DNA of 5,969 nucleotides, taken from the NCBI GenBank assembly GCA_025464545.1, contig JAODMA010000237.1, forward strand, positions 1 through 5,969, written 5' to 3'. Below, one piece after another: positions 1 to 5,969 of this stretch. Each line of letters starts with the position of its first letter. Position 1 is the first letter of the stretch. The position numbers were made by a program, and so were the translations under genes. A model generated the notes under the pieces. The model did not search any database. It had not been told where the DNA came from and saw only the letters and a list, made by a program, of their open reading frames with translations. Origin of the DNA: Arthrobacter sp. (GTDB taxonomy: Bacteria > Actinomycetota > Actinomycetes > Actinomycetales > Micrococcaceae).

Positions 1-2
1 AG

Positions 3-722
3 TCCGACGGCGGGGAGGCGGCCGACGTCGAACAATCCATCCCGGAAGCGACGGCTAAGTCCCGCGACGGTGCCGCCCGCGTACTCGCCGCCCTCGGGGC
101 AGCAAAGACCGTGGTGGACGCCAACGCCGACGAACTCGGCAGGATTGATGCGATCGCCGGGGACGGGGACCATGGCATCGGCATGGAACGTGGCGTCCGC
201 GCCGCTGTCGATGCCGCAACAGATGCCGTCGCCCGCGGCGCTGGTGCCGCCACCACCCTGCATTTCGCCGCGGACGCCTGGGCCGACAAGGCCGGCGGCA
301 CGTCCGGAGCACTGTGGGGCATGGCGCTGCGGGCCGTCGGTGACGCCGTAGGCGACAGCAAAGCCCCCGCCGCCCGAGCTGTGGCCGCCGGAGTTGCCGG
401 CGCCGCGGCCGCGATCATGGACTTCGGCAAGGCCAAGCCCGGGGACAAAACCCTGGTGGATGTCCTCGTCCCCTTCCGCGACGCCCTGACAGCCGGAGTG
501 AACGCGGGGCAGTCCCTCACCGACGCGTGGGGTGCCGCCGCCACCGTTGCACAGCAGGCCGCCGAAGACACCTCCCAGCTGCTGCCCCTGATGGGCCGTG
601 CCCGCCCGCACGCCGCGAAGAGCCTTGGCACCCCGGACGCCGGCGCCGTGTCCATGGCACTGATCGTACGAGCCATCCACAACACGCTCATCGAGCGGAC
701 AACCATTAAGGAGAAAGCATGA
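3..722 (+). CDS. lerK: L-erythrulose kinase, DhaL (C-terminal, ATP-binding) part; 5' end outside window
   Basis: The reading frame is open from the left edge, so only the C-terminal 239 residues are seen. They consist of a linker of about 35 residues and then a complete DhaL domain of about 200 residues. DhaL is the ATP-binding half of dihydroxyacetone-type kinases. The motif [16 protein letters not shown] holds the conserved Asp residues that bind Mg-ATP. The later blocks [18 protein letters not shown] and [17 protein letters not shown] are all present. The linker implies a DhaK-DhaL fusion whose substrate-binding DhaK half lies upstream (inference). The assignment to L-erythrulose phosphorylation, giving L-erythrulose 1-phosphate, rests on the neighbours derI, lerI, oiaC and apnO. 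By sequence alone it could be a plain dihydroxyacetone kinase or a D-erythrulose kinase. The stop codon overlaps the derI start as ATGA, so the two are probably translationally coupled. The domain shows no damage. Confidence 0.75.
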   Translation, partial: SDGGEAADVEQSIPEATAKSRDGAARVLAALGAAKTVVDANADELGRIDAIAGDGDHGIGMERGVRAAVDAATDAVARGAGAATTLHFAADAWADKAGGTSGALWGMALRAVGDAVGDSKAPAARAVAAGVAGAAAAIMDFGKAKPGDKTLVDVLVPFRDALTAGVNAGQSLTDAWGAAATVAQQAAEDTSQLLPLMGRARPHAAKSLGTPDAGAVSMALIVRAIHNTLIERTTIKEKA

Positions 723-1189
723 GCGCCAAACTGCGCCTGATCGTAGGAGCCGACGACGCCGGTTTCGAATACAAGGAAGCCCTGAAGGCTGACCTGGAGG
801 CCTCCGAGCTGGTCGAATCCGTGACCGACGTCGGAGTGGATGCCTACAGCCACACCCCGTACCCGTCCGTGGCGATCGCCGCAGCTGAACTCATCGCCGC
901 CGGCAAGGCCGACCGTGCCCTGCTGGTCTGCGGCACCGGCCTGGGCGTCGCCATCGCCGCGAACAAGGTCCCCGGCGTGCGGGCTGTCACTGCCCATGAC
1001 AGCTTTTCGGTGGAGCGCTCCGTCCTGAGCAACAACGCCCAGGTGCTCACCTTCGGCCAGCGCGTCGTCGGACTGGAACTGGCCCGCCGGCTGGCTCGCG
1101 AATGGCTCACGTACACCTTTGACGAAAGCTCGGCCTCGGCCGAGAAGGTCACGCTGATTAAGGACTACGAAGGTGCCACTTCCTGCTAA
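719..1189 (+). CDS. derI: D-erythrulose-4-phosphate isomerase, RpiB/LacAB family
   Basis: This 156-residue protein has the normal length of a ribose-5-phosphate isomerase B (RpiB) family member. The N-terminal strand ends in GADDAG at residues 10-15. The catalytic region [20 protein letters not shown] starts near residue 70, with the likely proton-transfer Cys71. TAHD at 91-94 and [12 protein letters not shown] at 104-115 are family signatures. RpiB-like enzymes named DerI turn D-erythrulose 4-phosphate into D-erythrose 4-phosphate in tetritol and apionate catabolism. Here it would be the last step, feeding the pentose phosphate pathway; the substrate is inferred from context, and ribose 5-phosphate isomerase is the alternative. 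The ATG start overlaps the lerK stop and has AAGGAG five bases upstream (708-713). The last 17 bases overlap the lerI start. The gene appears intact. Confidence 0.8.
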   Translation: MSAKLRLIVGADDAGFEYKEALKADLEASELVESVTDVGVDAYSHTPYPSVAIAAAELIAAGKADRALLVCGTGLGVAIAANKVPGVRAVTAHDSFSVERSVLSNNAQVLTFGQRVVGLELARRLAREWLTYTFDESSASAEKVTLIKDYEGATSC

Positions 1190-1622
1190 GGGCCCCACGG
1201 GCAAAACCCAGGCGAAGGCCATCATCGGCGTCAGTCTCAAGATGTACTTCGGCCACGAACGCACGCTCGACTGGTGCCGCGACGTCGCCGGGATCGCCGC
1301 TGACCACCCCGGCGAGGTCGGCGGCAAGATCATCGCCGAGGTCGGCGGACGGTTCGCGGAAGTGGGCCACGCCGAGAGGCGTCGCATCTTCGGTGAAGAC
1401 GATGACGTGTTCGGACGGAAGACCGCTGCCGCCTACCGCAACGGTCTGACCCCGGTCCTGTGCGTCGGGGAATCCGGCCACGGACTGATCGGCGAACTGG
1501 CCCCGGCCGTAGCCGGGCTCTTCCTGGGCCGTTTCGCCCACGACCCGGAGGCGCTCCGGACCATCCTGGATGAGACCGCCGAACGGCTCAGGCTCCTGAC
1601 CGGAACGGAGACCACAGCATGA
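1173..1622 (+). pseudogene. lerI: L-erythrulose-1-phosphate isomerase (TIM family) with two internal deletions
   Basis: The frame is open from a GTG start at 1173, with AAGGA about 8 bases upstream inside derI, to a stop that overlaps the oiaC start as ATGA. It gives only 149 residues, while triosephosphate-isomerase-family proteins have about 250. The surviving blocks are in the right order: SLKMY with the equivalent of catalytic Lys at 23, GHAERR with the equivalent of catalytic His at 66, NGLTPVLCVGE at 90-100, and the C-terminal GLFLGRFAHDP at 115-125. Lys and His are 43 residues apart instead of about 83. CVGE runs almost straight into SGHGLIGEL, so the YEPxWAIG segment with catalytic Glu and the GGS phosphate loop are gone. 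The joins lie near 1310 and 1473, and both keep frame. Such a protein cannot form the eight-stranded barrel. Its ancestral role, converting L-erythrulose 1-phosphate to D-erythrulose 4-phosphate, is inferred from the operon. A misassembly cannot be excluded. Confidence 0.7.
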
Positions 1623-2434
1623 GCAGCACCGCCGGCACCGGCAGGATCGGTCTCAGCAGCTACGCCTTCTTCTGGCAGCTGTCGGAGAAGGTCTCTGCTC
1701 CGCTGAGCATCCACGAGGCGCTGGAACGGACTGCCGCCCTGGGCGTGGACCTGTTCCAGATCTGCGACTACGAGCCGCTTGAAGCCATGAGCGCCGGAGA
1801 GCTCCAGGACATCAGGGCCACCGCGGACTCGTTGGGAATCGCACTGGAACTGGGCACCAAGGGAATCCGCCCGGACCACCTCCGGAAGTTCCTGTGGGTT
1901 GCCCGCATCCTTGGCTCGCCGCTGCTGCGGACGATGTTCAACAGCGCCGGCCACACCCCCTCAGCCGAGGAGGCGAGCGCCATCTTCAGGGAAGTGCTGC
2001 CGGAATTCGAGGCTGCCGGTGTGAAGATTGCCGTGGAAACCTACGAGCAGGTGCCGACCGCACGGATACTGGACGTCATCCGCAGGGTGGACAGCCCCTA
2101 TCTGGGTATCTGCAGCGATCCCGCCAACACGGTCGCGGCCCTTGAGCTGCCCCGGAACGTGATTGACGCCGTCGCACCCTATGTCCTCAACATGCATATC
2201 AAAGACTTTGCGTTCAGCCGCAAGGAGGGGTGGGTCGGGTTCACATACTCCGGCGCGCCGCTCGGCGAGGGCCTTCTCGACTATGACTACATGGCCGGAA
2301 AGCTTCAGCCCAAAGAAAGAAACATCAACCAGATTGTCGAGCACTGGCTGCCGTGGCAGGGCTCCGAAGACGAGACCATCCGCCTCGAAAACCAGTGGAC
2401 CCAACAAAGCCTCGATTTCCTAAGGAGCAAGTGA
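1619..2434 (+). CDS. oiaC: 3-oxo-isoapionate decarboxylase, xylose-isomerase-like TIM barrel
   Basis: This 271-residue protein is a complete sugar isomerase/AP-endonuclease-type TIM barrel (PF01261 family). Four likely divalent-metal ligands stand at the expected strand ends: Glu140 (AVETYEQ), Asp167 (CSDPAN), His193 (MHIKDF) and Glu241 (VEHWL). Members of this family next to apnO and lerK are known as OiaC, which decarboxylates 3-oxo-isoapionate to L-erythrulose and CO2. Here it sits directly before apnO and after the three erythrulose-processing genes, which fits. By fold alone it could be another sugar isomerase or epimerase, for example hydroxypyruvate-isomerase-like. The ATG at 1619 is chosen because it overlaps the lerI stop (ATGA) and has GGAG about 8 bases upstream. 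No signal peptide is seen, so it should be cytoplasmic. One base separates its stop from the apnO start. Confidence 0.72.
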   Translation: MSSTAGTGRIGLSSYAFFWQLSEKVSAPLSIHEALERTAALGVDLFQICDYEPLEAMSAGELQDIRATADSLGIALELGTKGIRPDHLRKFLWVARILGSPLLRTMFNSAGHTPSAEEASAIFREVLPEFEAAGVKIAVETYEQVPTARILDVIRRVDSPYLGICSDPANTVAALELPRNVIDAVAPYVLNMHIKDFAFSRKEGWVGFTYSGAPLGEGLLDYDYMAGKLQPKERNINQIVEHWLPWQGSEDETIRLENQWTQQSLDFLRSK

Positions 2435-2435
2435 A

Positions 2436-3296
2436 ATGTCAGCAGAACAATTGACCGTCGCCGTCATCGGGGCCGGAGGCAAGATGGGGCTGCGTGTTTC
2501 AGCCAACCTCCAGAAGAGCACCCACAACGTCTTCTACAGCGAGAACTCGCCGGCCGGACAGGAGCGTGTCCGCGCCGAAGGACGCGAGATCAGCAGCACC
2601 GAGGACGCCGTCAAGGACGCCGACGTGGTGATCCTCGCCGTCCCCGACACCGTCCTGGGCGTCGTTTCCCAGGGTGTGGTTCCGCAGATGAAGTCCGGAG
2701 CCATCCTGCTCACGCTTGACCCCGCCGCTGCCTATGCCGGACTTTTGGCCAAGCGCGACGACGTCGTCCAGGCCGTGGCCCACCCGTGCCACCCGTCCGT
2801 GTTCCTGGAACGCACCACCAAGGAGGAATGGGCCGACACCTTCGGCGGCCAGGGCGCCCCGCAAAACGTCGTCGCCGCCATCGACGAGGACGCCTCAGAG
2901 AAGACCCGGGCCGCCGCTGAAGCGACCATCAAAGTCATCTACGCTCCCGTGATCGACGTCCACTGGGTCACCGTGAAGCAGCTTGCCATCCTGGAACCCA
3001 CGCTGGTGGAGACTGTGGCCTGCATGATCGGCACTCTGCTGAACGAGGCTCTCCATGAGACGGTGCACACTGCCGGCGTCCCGGAGGAAGCAGCCAAGGC
3101 GATGCTGTTCGGCCACGTGCAGATCGCCCTGACCAACGCCCTGCGCGGCTCCAACCCGTTCTCCGAGGCCTGCGAACTCGCCATCCAATACGGCAAGGAC
3201 ACCATCATCAAGGACGACTGGAAGAAGATCTTCGACGACTCCGAGCTGGACAGCGTCATAGCCAAGATGCTTAAGCTGGACGCCATCAAGCGCTGA
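2436..3296 (+). CDS. apnO: D-apionate oxidoisomerase, Rossmann NAD-binding with PGDH_C-type C-terminus
   Basis: The 286-residue protein opens with a Rossmann dinucleotide site, VIGAGGKMG (10-18). DVVILAVPD at 63-71 is the second half of the NAD domain. AHPCHPSVF at 115-123 follows, and an all-helical C-terminal half begins near residue 170 with KQLAILEPT at 181-189. His116 and Glu187 are candidate metal or catalytic residues; this is inferred from their conservation pattern as I remember it. The arrangement matches ApnO proteins, which oxidise and rearrange D-apionate to 3-oxo-isoapionate with NAD+. A generic phosphogluconate-dehydrogenase-like oxidoreductase is the alternative, but the adjacent oiaC and erythrulose genes favour ApnO. 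AAGGAG at 2422-2427 lies 8 bases before the ATG. It is the last gene of the operon, followed after about 45 bases by a strong terminator. The gene looks complete and undamaged. Confidence 0.75.
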   Translation: MSAEQLTVAVIGAGGKMGLRVSANLQKSTHNVFYSENSPAGQERVRAEGREISSTEDAVKDADVVILAVPDTVLGVVSQGVVPQMKSGAILLTLDPAAAYAGLLAKRDDVVQAVAHPCHPSVFLERTTKEEWADTFGGQGAPQNVVAAIDEDASEKTRAAAEATIKVIYAPVIDVHWVTVKQLAILEPTLVETVACMIGTLLNEALHETVHTAGVPEEAAKAMLFGHVQIALTNALRGSNPFSEACELAIQYGKDTIIKDDWKKIFDDSELDSVIAKMLKLDAIKR

Positions 3297-3339
3297 GCGA
3301 TCCGATCGGCGCCCGTTCAGCGGCGGCCGAACAGCTAAA

Positions 3340-3381
3340 CGAGAAGACGACGGCGGGGACGCTCCCGCCGTCGTCTTCTTG
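3340..3381 (+). terminator. Strong hairpin terminator after the apionate operon
   Basis: A perfect 15-base inverted repeat pairs 3343-3357 (GAAGACGACGGCGGG) with 3364-3378 around a 6-base loop. An A-T pair, a G-U wobble and a C-G pair extend it outward to 3340 and 3381. The right arm ends in TCTTCTT, a short U-rich tract, so it reads as a rho-independent terminator for the plus-strand operon about 45 bases after apnO. The 3' U-run is weak, as is common in GC-rich actinobacteria. Confidence 0.85.
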
Positions 3382-3460
3382 CGTCCAGGGTCTGTCGGTC
3401 CGCGGCCCTCGCTCCGCCCGCCGCGACGGAAGACGGGGAACAACTGCGGCCCGCTGCTGG

Positions 3461-3486
3461 TTATTTTCTTTGAGGAAAGAAAATGA
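3461..3486 (+). promoter_or_regulatory. AT-rich inverted repeat with the Shine-Dalgarno in its loop
   Basis: ATTTTCTTT (3463-3471) and AAAGAAAAT (3476-3484) are perfect inverted copies flanking the four bases GAGG. One G-U and one U-A pair can extend the stem to 3461 and 3486. GAGG is the core of the ribosome site for the gene starting at 3483, and the A and U of that ATG lie in the right arm. In the mRNA this would be a hairpin that exposes the Shine-Dalgarno in the loop and pairs the start codon. As DNA it is a 22-base palindrome that could serve as an operator. The near-total lack of GC in the arms is striking against the local composition. The function is not known; the pairing itself is seen directly. 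Confidence 0.65.
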
Positions 3487-3833
3487 GCACCACCTGTACA
3501 GCACTGATCGTTCCGGCAAGGCTCGTCGACCCCGTCCGCATCGAGCCCTTGGACACGGGACTGGAAACGCTCCGACGAGTGGTCGGGGGCGACGTCGACT
3601 CCGTAAGGCGCGGCGACTGGGACGTCTACTTCAACTCCGTCGGCAAACTCAGCAACCTGCCCTGGAATCTCCGAGCAAGCCAGCTCATGCACGAATGCGG
3701 ATTGGACCTGGCCGACGTCGTCCGCGGGACCGCGGTGTTCCTTGGCCACACCGAACGAGGCGGCGCGGCCGAGCTGCCGCGGCATCTTGCCCGCCGGGCC
3801 GCAGCGCTGTTCGACATCCCGCTGGCTGCCTAG
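3483..3833 (+). CDS. DUF3846-like small protein
   Basis: This 116-residue soluble protein has no signal peptide or membrane segment. It begins with ALIVPA and VRIEPLDTGLETLRRVVGG (residues 18-36). A middle part follows with DVYFN (47-51), GKL (54-56) and LPWNLRA (59-65). It ends its core with DVVRGTAVFLG (78-88), followed by a charged helical tail. This order resembles DUF3846, a domain of unknown function common on actinobacterial phages, plasmids and integrated elements. The recognition is from memory of the pattern, and no biochemical role can be given. The ATG at 3483 has GAGGA six bases upstream, within a hairpin loop. It is transcribed in the same direction as the apionate operon but lies beyond its terminator, so it probably has its own promoter. 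Its stop is 19 bases from the stop of the convergent antiporter gene, leaving no room for a shared hairpin terminator. Confidence 0.7.
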   Translation: MSTTCTALIVPARLVDPVRIEPLDTGLETLRRVVGGDVDSVRRGDWDVYFNSVGKLSNLPWNLRASQLMHECGLDLADVVRGTAVFLGHTERGGAAELPRHLARRAAALFDIPLAA

Positions 3834-3852
3834 CGGTCCGGCCGATGACGCC

Positions 3853-5727
3853 TCACCCGAGGAGATCGTCCGCATAGCACCAGCGCCAGTCTTCACCCGG
3901 TTCGATGCTCCGCATCACCGGGTGTCCGGTGTCCGCGAAGTGCTTCGAGGCGTGCGTCCCGGGTGAGGAATCGCAGCACCCCACCGTGCCGCAGGCCAGG
4001 CACATCCTGAGGTGGACCGTCGTCGTGCCCTCCCGGACGCATTCCGCGCAATAGGCGTCAAGGGGCACGCCCGGAGAAGTGGCGGACTCCAGGTGACTGC
4101 ATACTCCGCCCGGCCTGGCGATCCCTTCCCCGCCGCCACCCCCGGCCGTATCCAGCTCATCCACCGCGGTGTCGAGCATTGACTCTTCGATGTCGAGTTG
4201 GTCCAGGACGTTGCTGAGGATCTCGTGGGCGTACGCGCCGCCGCGCCGCAGCTCCAAAACCGTAGCCCGCTCCGCTTCCAGCATGGCAAGCCGCAACTGG
4301 GCGTAGCGCTGGCTGGGAGTCGCCGCTTCCGCCGTCGGTCGGCCCAGCCGCTCCCAGGCTGCCAGGCCACGCTCCTGTGTGTGGCGTTTCAGCATCGCCA
4401 CGACCTCCGGCGGATCGTTCTCGGTGCGCAGTTCCGCCAGCCGCTCCACGCCGGCGGCCGTGGCCAGCTGCACGAGTGAGGCCTGGTTCAGCGCGTCCTC
4501 CCGCGGATCAGGGCCCTGGACCCGCAGCAACCGGACCAGCGCCGGGAGTGTGAAGCCCTGAAGCGTCAGCGTGCCGGCCACCACCACCATGGCGGCCAGG
4601 ATCAGCACGGACCGGTGTTCCAGATCCGCCGGCAGCACGAGCACCGCGGCCAGGGTCACCACCCCGCGCATCCCGGCCCACGACACGATCGCGGCGTACT
4701 GCCAGGGAGGCGCGGGATCACTGCGGCGCACGGCGGGGATCAGCCGGGGAAGATACGTCGCGGGGAACACCCAGACCGGCCGGAGCACGAGTACCGCCAG
4801 CAGGATCACGGCGCTGCCGGCCCAGATGCGGTCCGCTCCCAGCGAGTCGTCCTGGACGCCGTCAATGATGGTCCGGACCTGCAGCCCGATCAACAGGAAG
4901 ACGGAATTCTCCAGCAGGAATTGCACCGTGTTCCAGTTGCTGCGTTGGCTCAGGCGCGCCGCGCCGTTGGGCATCGACGGCGCTTTCGTCCCCATCACCA
5001 GGCCGGTGACGACGACGGCGAGAACCCCCGAGGCGTGGATTGCTTCGGCCGGAAGGTAGGCGAGGAAGGGCGCCATCAGCGACGTCGAGGTATTGATCGC
5101 GACGTTCCGGATCCGCTTGCGGAGCTCCGTGAGGACGTACGCCGCAGCCAGTCCCGCCGCGAGTCCGCCGCCGGCTGCGATCAGGAAATCACCGGCAATC
5201 TGGGCCGCGGAGACCGAGCCGGCCAGCGCCGCGATGGCCGCGCGCAGGCACACGAGGGCGGTGGCGTCATTGACCAGTGACTCACCTTCCAGGATGCTGA
5301 CGATCCTGCGCGGCATGCCGACCTTGCGGGCGATCGCCGTGGCAGCCACGGCGTCGGGAGGCGCGACCACAGCACCGAGGGCGATTGCCGCAGCCAATGG
5401 GATTTCCGGAAAGAGCCACCACACAACCAGGCCCACGGTGACGGTGCCGAATATCACGTAGCCCACTGAGAGCAGGCCGATTGCGCGCCTGTTGGAGCCG
5501 AAGTCGTAGAGGGACGTCTGCAGGGCCGCGGCGTAGAGCAGCGGCGGCAGTAGCCCCACGAGGACGAGTTCGGGGTTCAGCTCGATCCGGGGGACGAACG
5601 GCAGGAAGGAACCCGCCACACCGGCGAGGACCAGCAGCAGCGGGACGGATACGTTGAGCTTCCGGCCCAGCGCGCTGCCGGCACAGACCACGGCGACGAG
5701 AACCACCAGTCCCAGGGCGACTTCCAT
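3853..5727 (-). CDS. CPA1-type Na+/H+ antiporter with C-terminal UBP-type zinc finger
   Basis: This 624-residue membrane protein has about 12 predicted hydrophobic segments in residues 1-400. It carries the CPA1/NhaP core motifs PPDAVAA (123-129), EGESLVNDA with the Asn153-Asp154 ion-binding pair, and SWAGMRGVVTLA (349-360) with its conserved Arg354. It should exchange cytoplasmic Na+ (or K+) for external protons or the reverse. Residues 405-525 form a helical, charged cytoplasmic region. A Gly-rich linker (528-534) then leads to a UBP-type zinc finger (541-620) with candidate ligands Cys543, His545, Cys560, Cys563, Cys576, Cys579, Cys584, His592, His596 and His602, ending in EPGEDWRWCYAD. 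Actinobacteria have other antiporters with this fusion; its role is unknown. The ATG at 5727 begins directly with a membrane helix and lies 17 bases after the ammonium transporter remnant's stop. Only a weak GAGAGA precedes it, so it may once have been co-translated with that gene. Confidence 0.88.
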   Translation of the reverse strand: MEVALGLVVLVAVVCAGSALGRKLNVSVPLLLVLAGVAGSFLPFVPRIELNPELVLVGLLPPLLYAAALQTSLYDFGSNRRAIGLLSVGYVIFGTVTVGLVVWWLFPEIPLAAAIALGAVVAPPDAVAATAIARKVGMPRRIVSILEGESLVNDATALVCLRAAIAALAGSVSAAQIAGDFLIAAGGGLAAGLAAAYVLTELRKRIRNVAINTSTSLMAPFLAYLPAEAIHASGVLAVVVTGLVMGTKAPSMPNGAARLSQRSNWNTVQFLLENSVFLLIGLQVRTIIDGVQDDSLGADRIWAGSAVILLAVLVLRPVWVFPATYLPRLIPAVRRSDPAPPWQYAAIVSWAGMRGVVTLAAVLVLPADLEHRSVLILAAMVVVAGTLTLQGFTLPALVRLLRVQGPDPREDALNQASLVQLATAAGVERLAELRTENDPPEVVAMLKRHTQERGLAAWERLGRPTAEAATPSQRYAQLRLAMLEAERATVLELRRGGAYAHEILSNVLDQLDIEESMLDTAVDELDTAGGGGGEGIARPGGVCSHLESATSPGVPLDAYCAECVREGTTTVHLRMCLACGTVGCCDSSPGTHASKHFADTGHPVMRSIEPGEDWRWCYADDLLG

Positions 5728-5744
5728 TGGGCCATTCTCTCAGC

Positions 5745-5969
5745 TCAGGGGACCGGTTCGGCCGCTTGGGCGAGAGGGGTACCGGCCCGGACGGACTGGA
5801 TGGCGGGCCCGAACGGGTGGAATCGGCTTTGACCCAGGCCAGCGAAGTCGTAGGCGCTTTCCGCGTGCTCGGACCGGTCCACGCCGGAGACCTCGGCGTC
5901 ATGGCACGAAGAGCGCCCACGAGGTGAACTTGGCGCGGTCGGCGATAGCGCCGCTGATCAGGGCCACGG
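5745..5969 (-). pseudogene. amt: Ammonium transporter (Amt) remnant, internally deleted and frameshifted; 5' end outside window
   Basis: Read on the minus strand from the right edge, 5967-5902 gives VALISGAIADRAKF and then TSWALFVP, followed by a stop at 5901-5899. ALISGAIADR is the conserved segment in the first third of Amt/AmtB ammonium channels. In another frame, 5903-5745 gives HDAEVSGVD, then RSEHAESAYDF and a further 32 residues to a stop. The H-E-S-A-Y pattern is the typical cytoplasmic C-terminal tail of Amt proteins, which contacts PII (GlnK). The middle, about 250 residues by comparison with the family, is missing, and the join near 5903 changes frame. The channel body, pore histidines included, is therefore absent. 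The gene once lay directly upstream of the antiporter on the same strand. A misassembly is the alternative. I am fairly sure of the family from the two signatures together. Confidence 0.7.

Noticed and set aside
1314..1348. 11-base direct repeat GAGGTCGGCGG inside lerI as a possible mobile-element or att site
   Set aside because: It encodes EVGG twice in a segment that looks like normal family sequence, so it can be explained by coding; it is only noted as a neighbour of the deletion join.
3368..3435. Alternative pairing of the terminator right arm (CGTCTTC, 3372-3378) with GAAGACG (3429-3435), suggesting attenuation
   Set aside because: Only 7 base pairs compete with a 15-pair perfect stem, and no leader peptide or ligand-binding fold is visible.
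3462..3467. TATTTT as a -10 promoter box for the DUF3846-like gene
   Set aside because: It lies within the left arm of the inverted repeat, with no convincing -35 box about 17 bases upstream; a start that close to the ATG would also give an almost leaderless message.
2895..3896. A long minus-strand open frame (333 codons) opposite apnO, the intergenic region and the DUF3846-like gene
   Set aside because: It runs antisense to two well-supported genes and crosses the terminator hairpin, has no family-like sequence or good ribosome site, and is the kind of open frame expected by chance in high-GC DNA.
4571..5280. Plus-strand open frames (162 and 221 codons) within the antiporter region
   Set aside because: Their products are rich in Arg, Gly and His with no recognisable domain, and they lie opposite a strongly supported membrane protein gene; they are composition shadows.
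1..5969. tRNA, rRNA, CRISPR array, insertion sequence or defence system
   Set aside because: No cloverleaf, spaced repeat array, transposase or terminal inverted repeats were found; the window is accounted for by metabolic and transport genes plus one short intergenic region.

Overview
The window is very GC-rich, with dense genes, ATGA-type start/stop overlaps and strong AAGGAG ribosome sites. Its protein families are typical of soil actinobacteria, and the overall look suggests a Micrococcaceae member such as an Arthrobacter relative. That placement is inferred from composition and gene families, not from a marker gene.

Positions 3-3296 (+) carry the end of a tightly packed operon: DhaL half of an erythrulose kinase (lerK, cut by the left edge), RpiB-type isomerase (derI), TIM-type isomerase (lerI), xylose-isomerase-like TIM-barrel decarboxylase (oiaC) and Rossmann/PGDH_C-type oxidoisomerase (apnO). 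This set matches the known non-phosphorylating D-apionate route: D-apionate -> 3-oxo-isoapionate (ApnO) -> L-erythrulose + CO2 (OiaC) -> L-erythrulose 1-phosphate (LerK) -> D-erythrulose 4-phosphate (LerI) -> D-erythrose 4-phosphate (DerI), feeding the pentose phosphate pathway. Apiose comes from plant cell walls, which fits a soil or plant-associated bacterium. The lerI copy appears to have lost two internal blocks, including the catalytic Glu and phosphate-loop regions, so the pathway is probably interrupted here unless another lerI exists or the sequence is misassembled.

Positions 3297-3482 are intergenic. They hold a strong hairpin terminator for the apionate operon and, just before the next gene, an AT-rich perfect inverted repeat whose loop is the Shine-Dalgarno sequence. 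This is followed by a small DUF3846-like gene (3483-3833), a family usually met on actinobacterial phages and plasmids.

Positions 3853-5727 (-) encode a CPA1-type Na+/H+ antiporter with a C-terminal UBP-type zinc finger. It converges on the DUF3846 gene with a 19-base gap. Upstream of it, 5745-5969 (-) is the wreck of an ammonium transporter gene: an N-terminal-third segment joined out of frame to the C-terminal tail. Three apparent internal deletions in two unrelated genes within 6 kb is the most peculiar property of the window.
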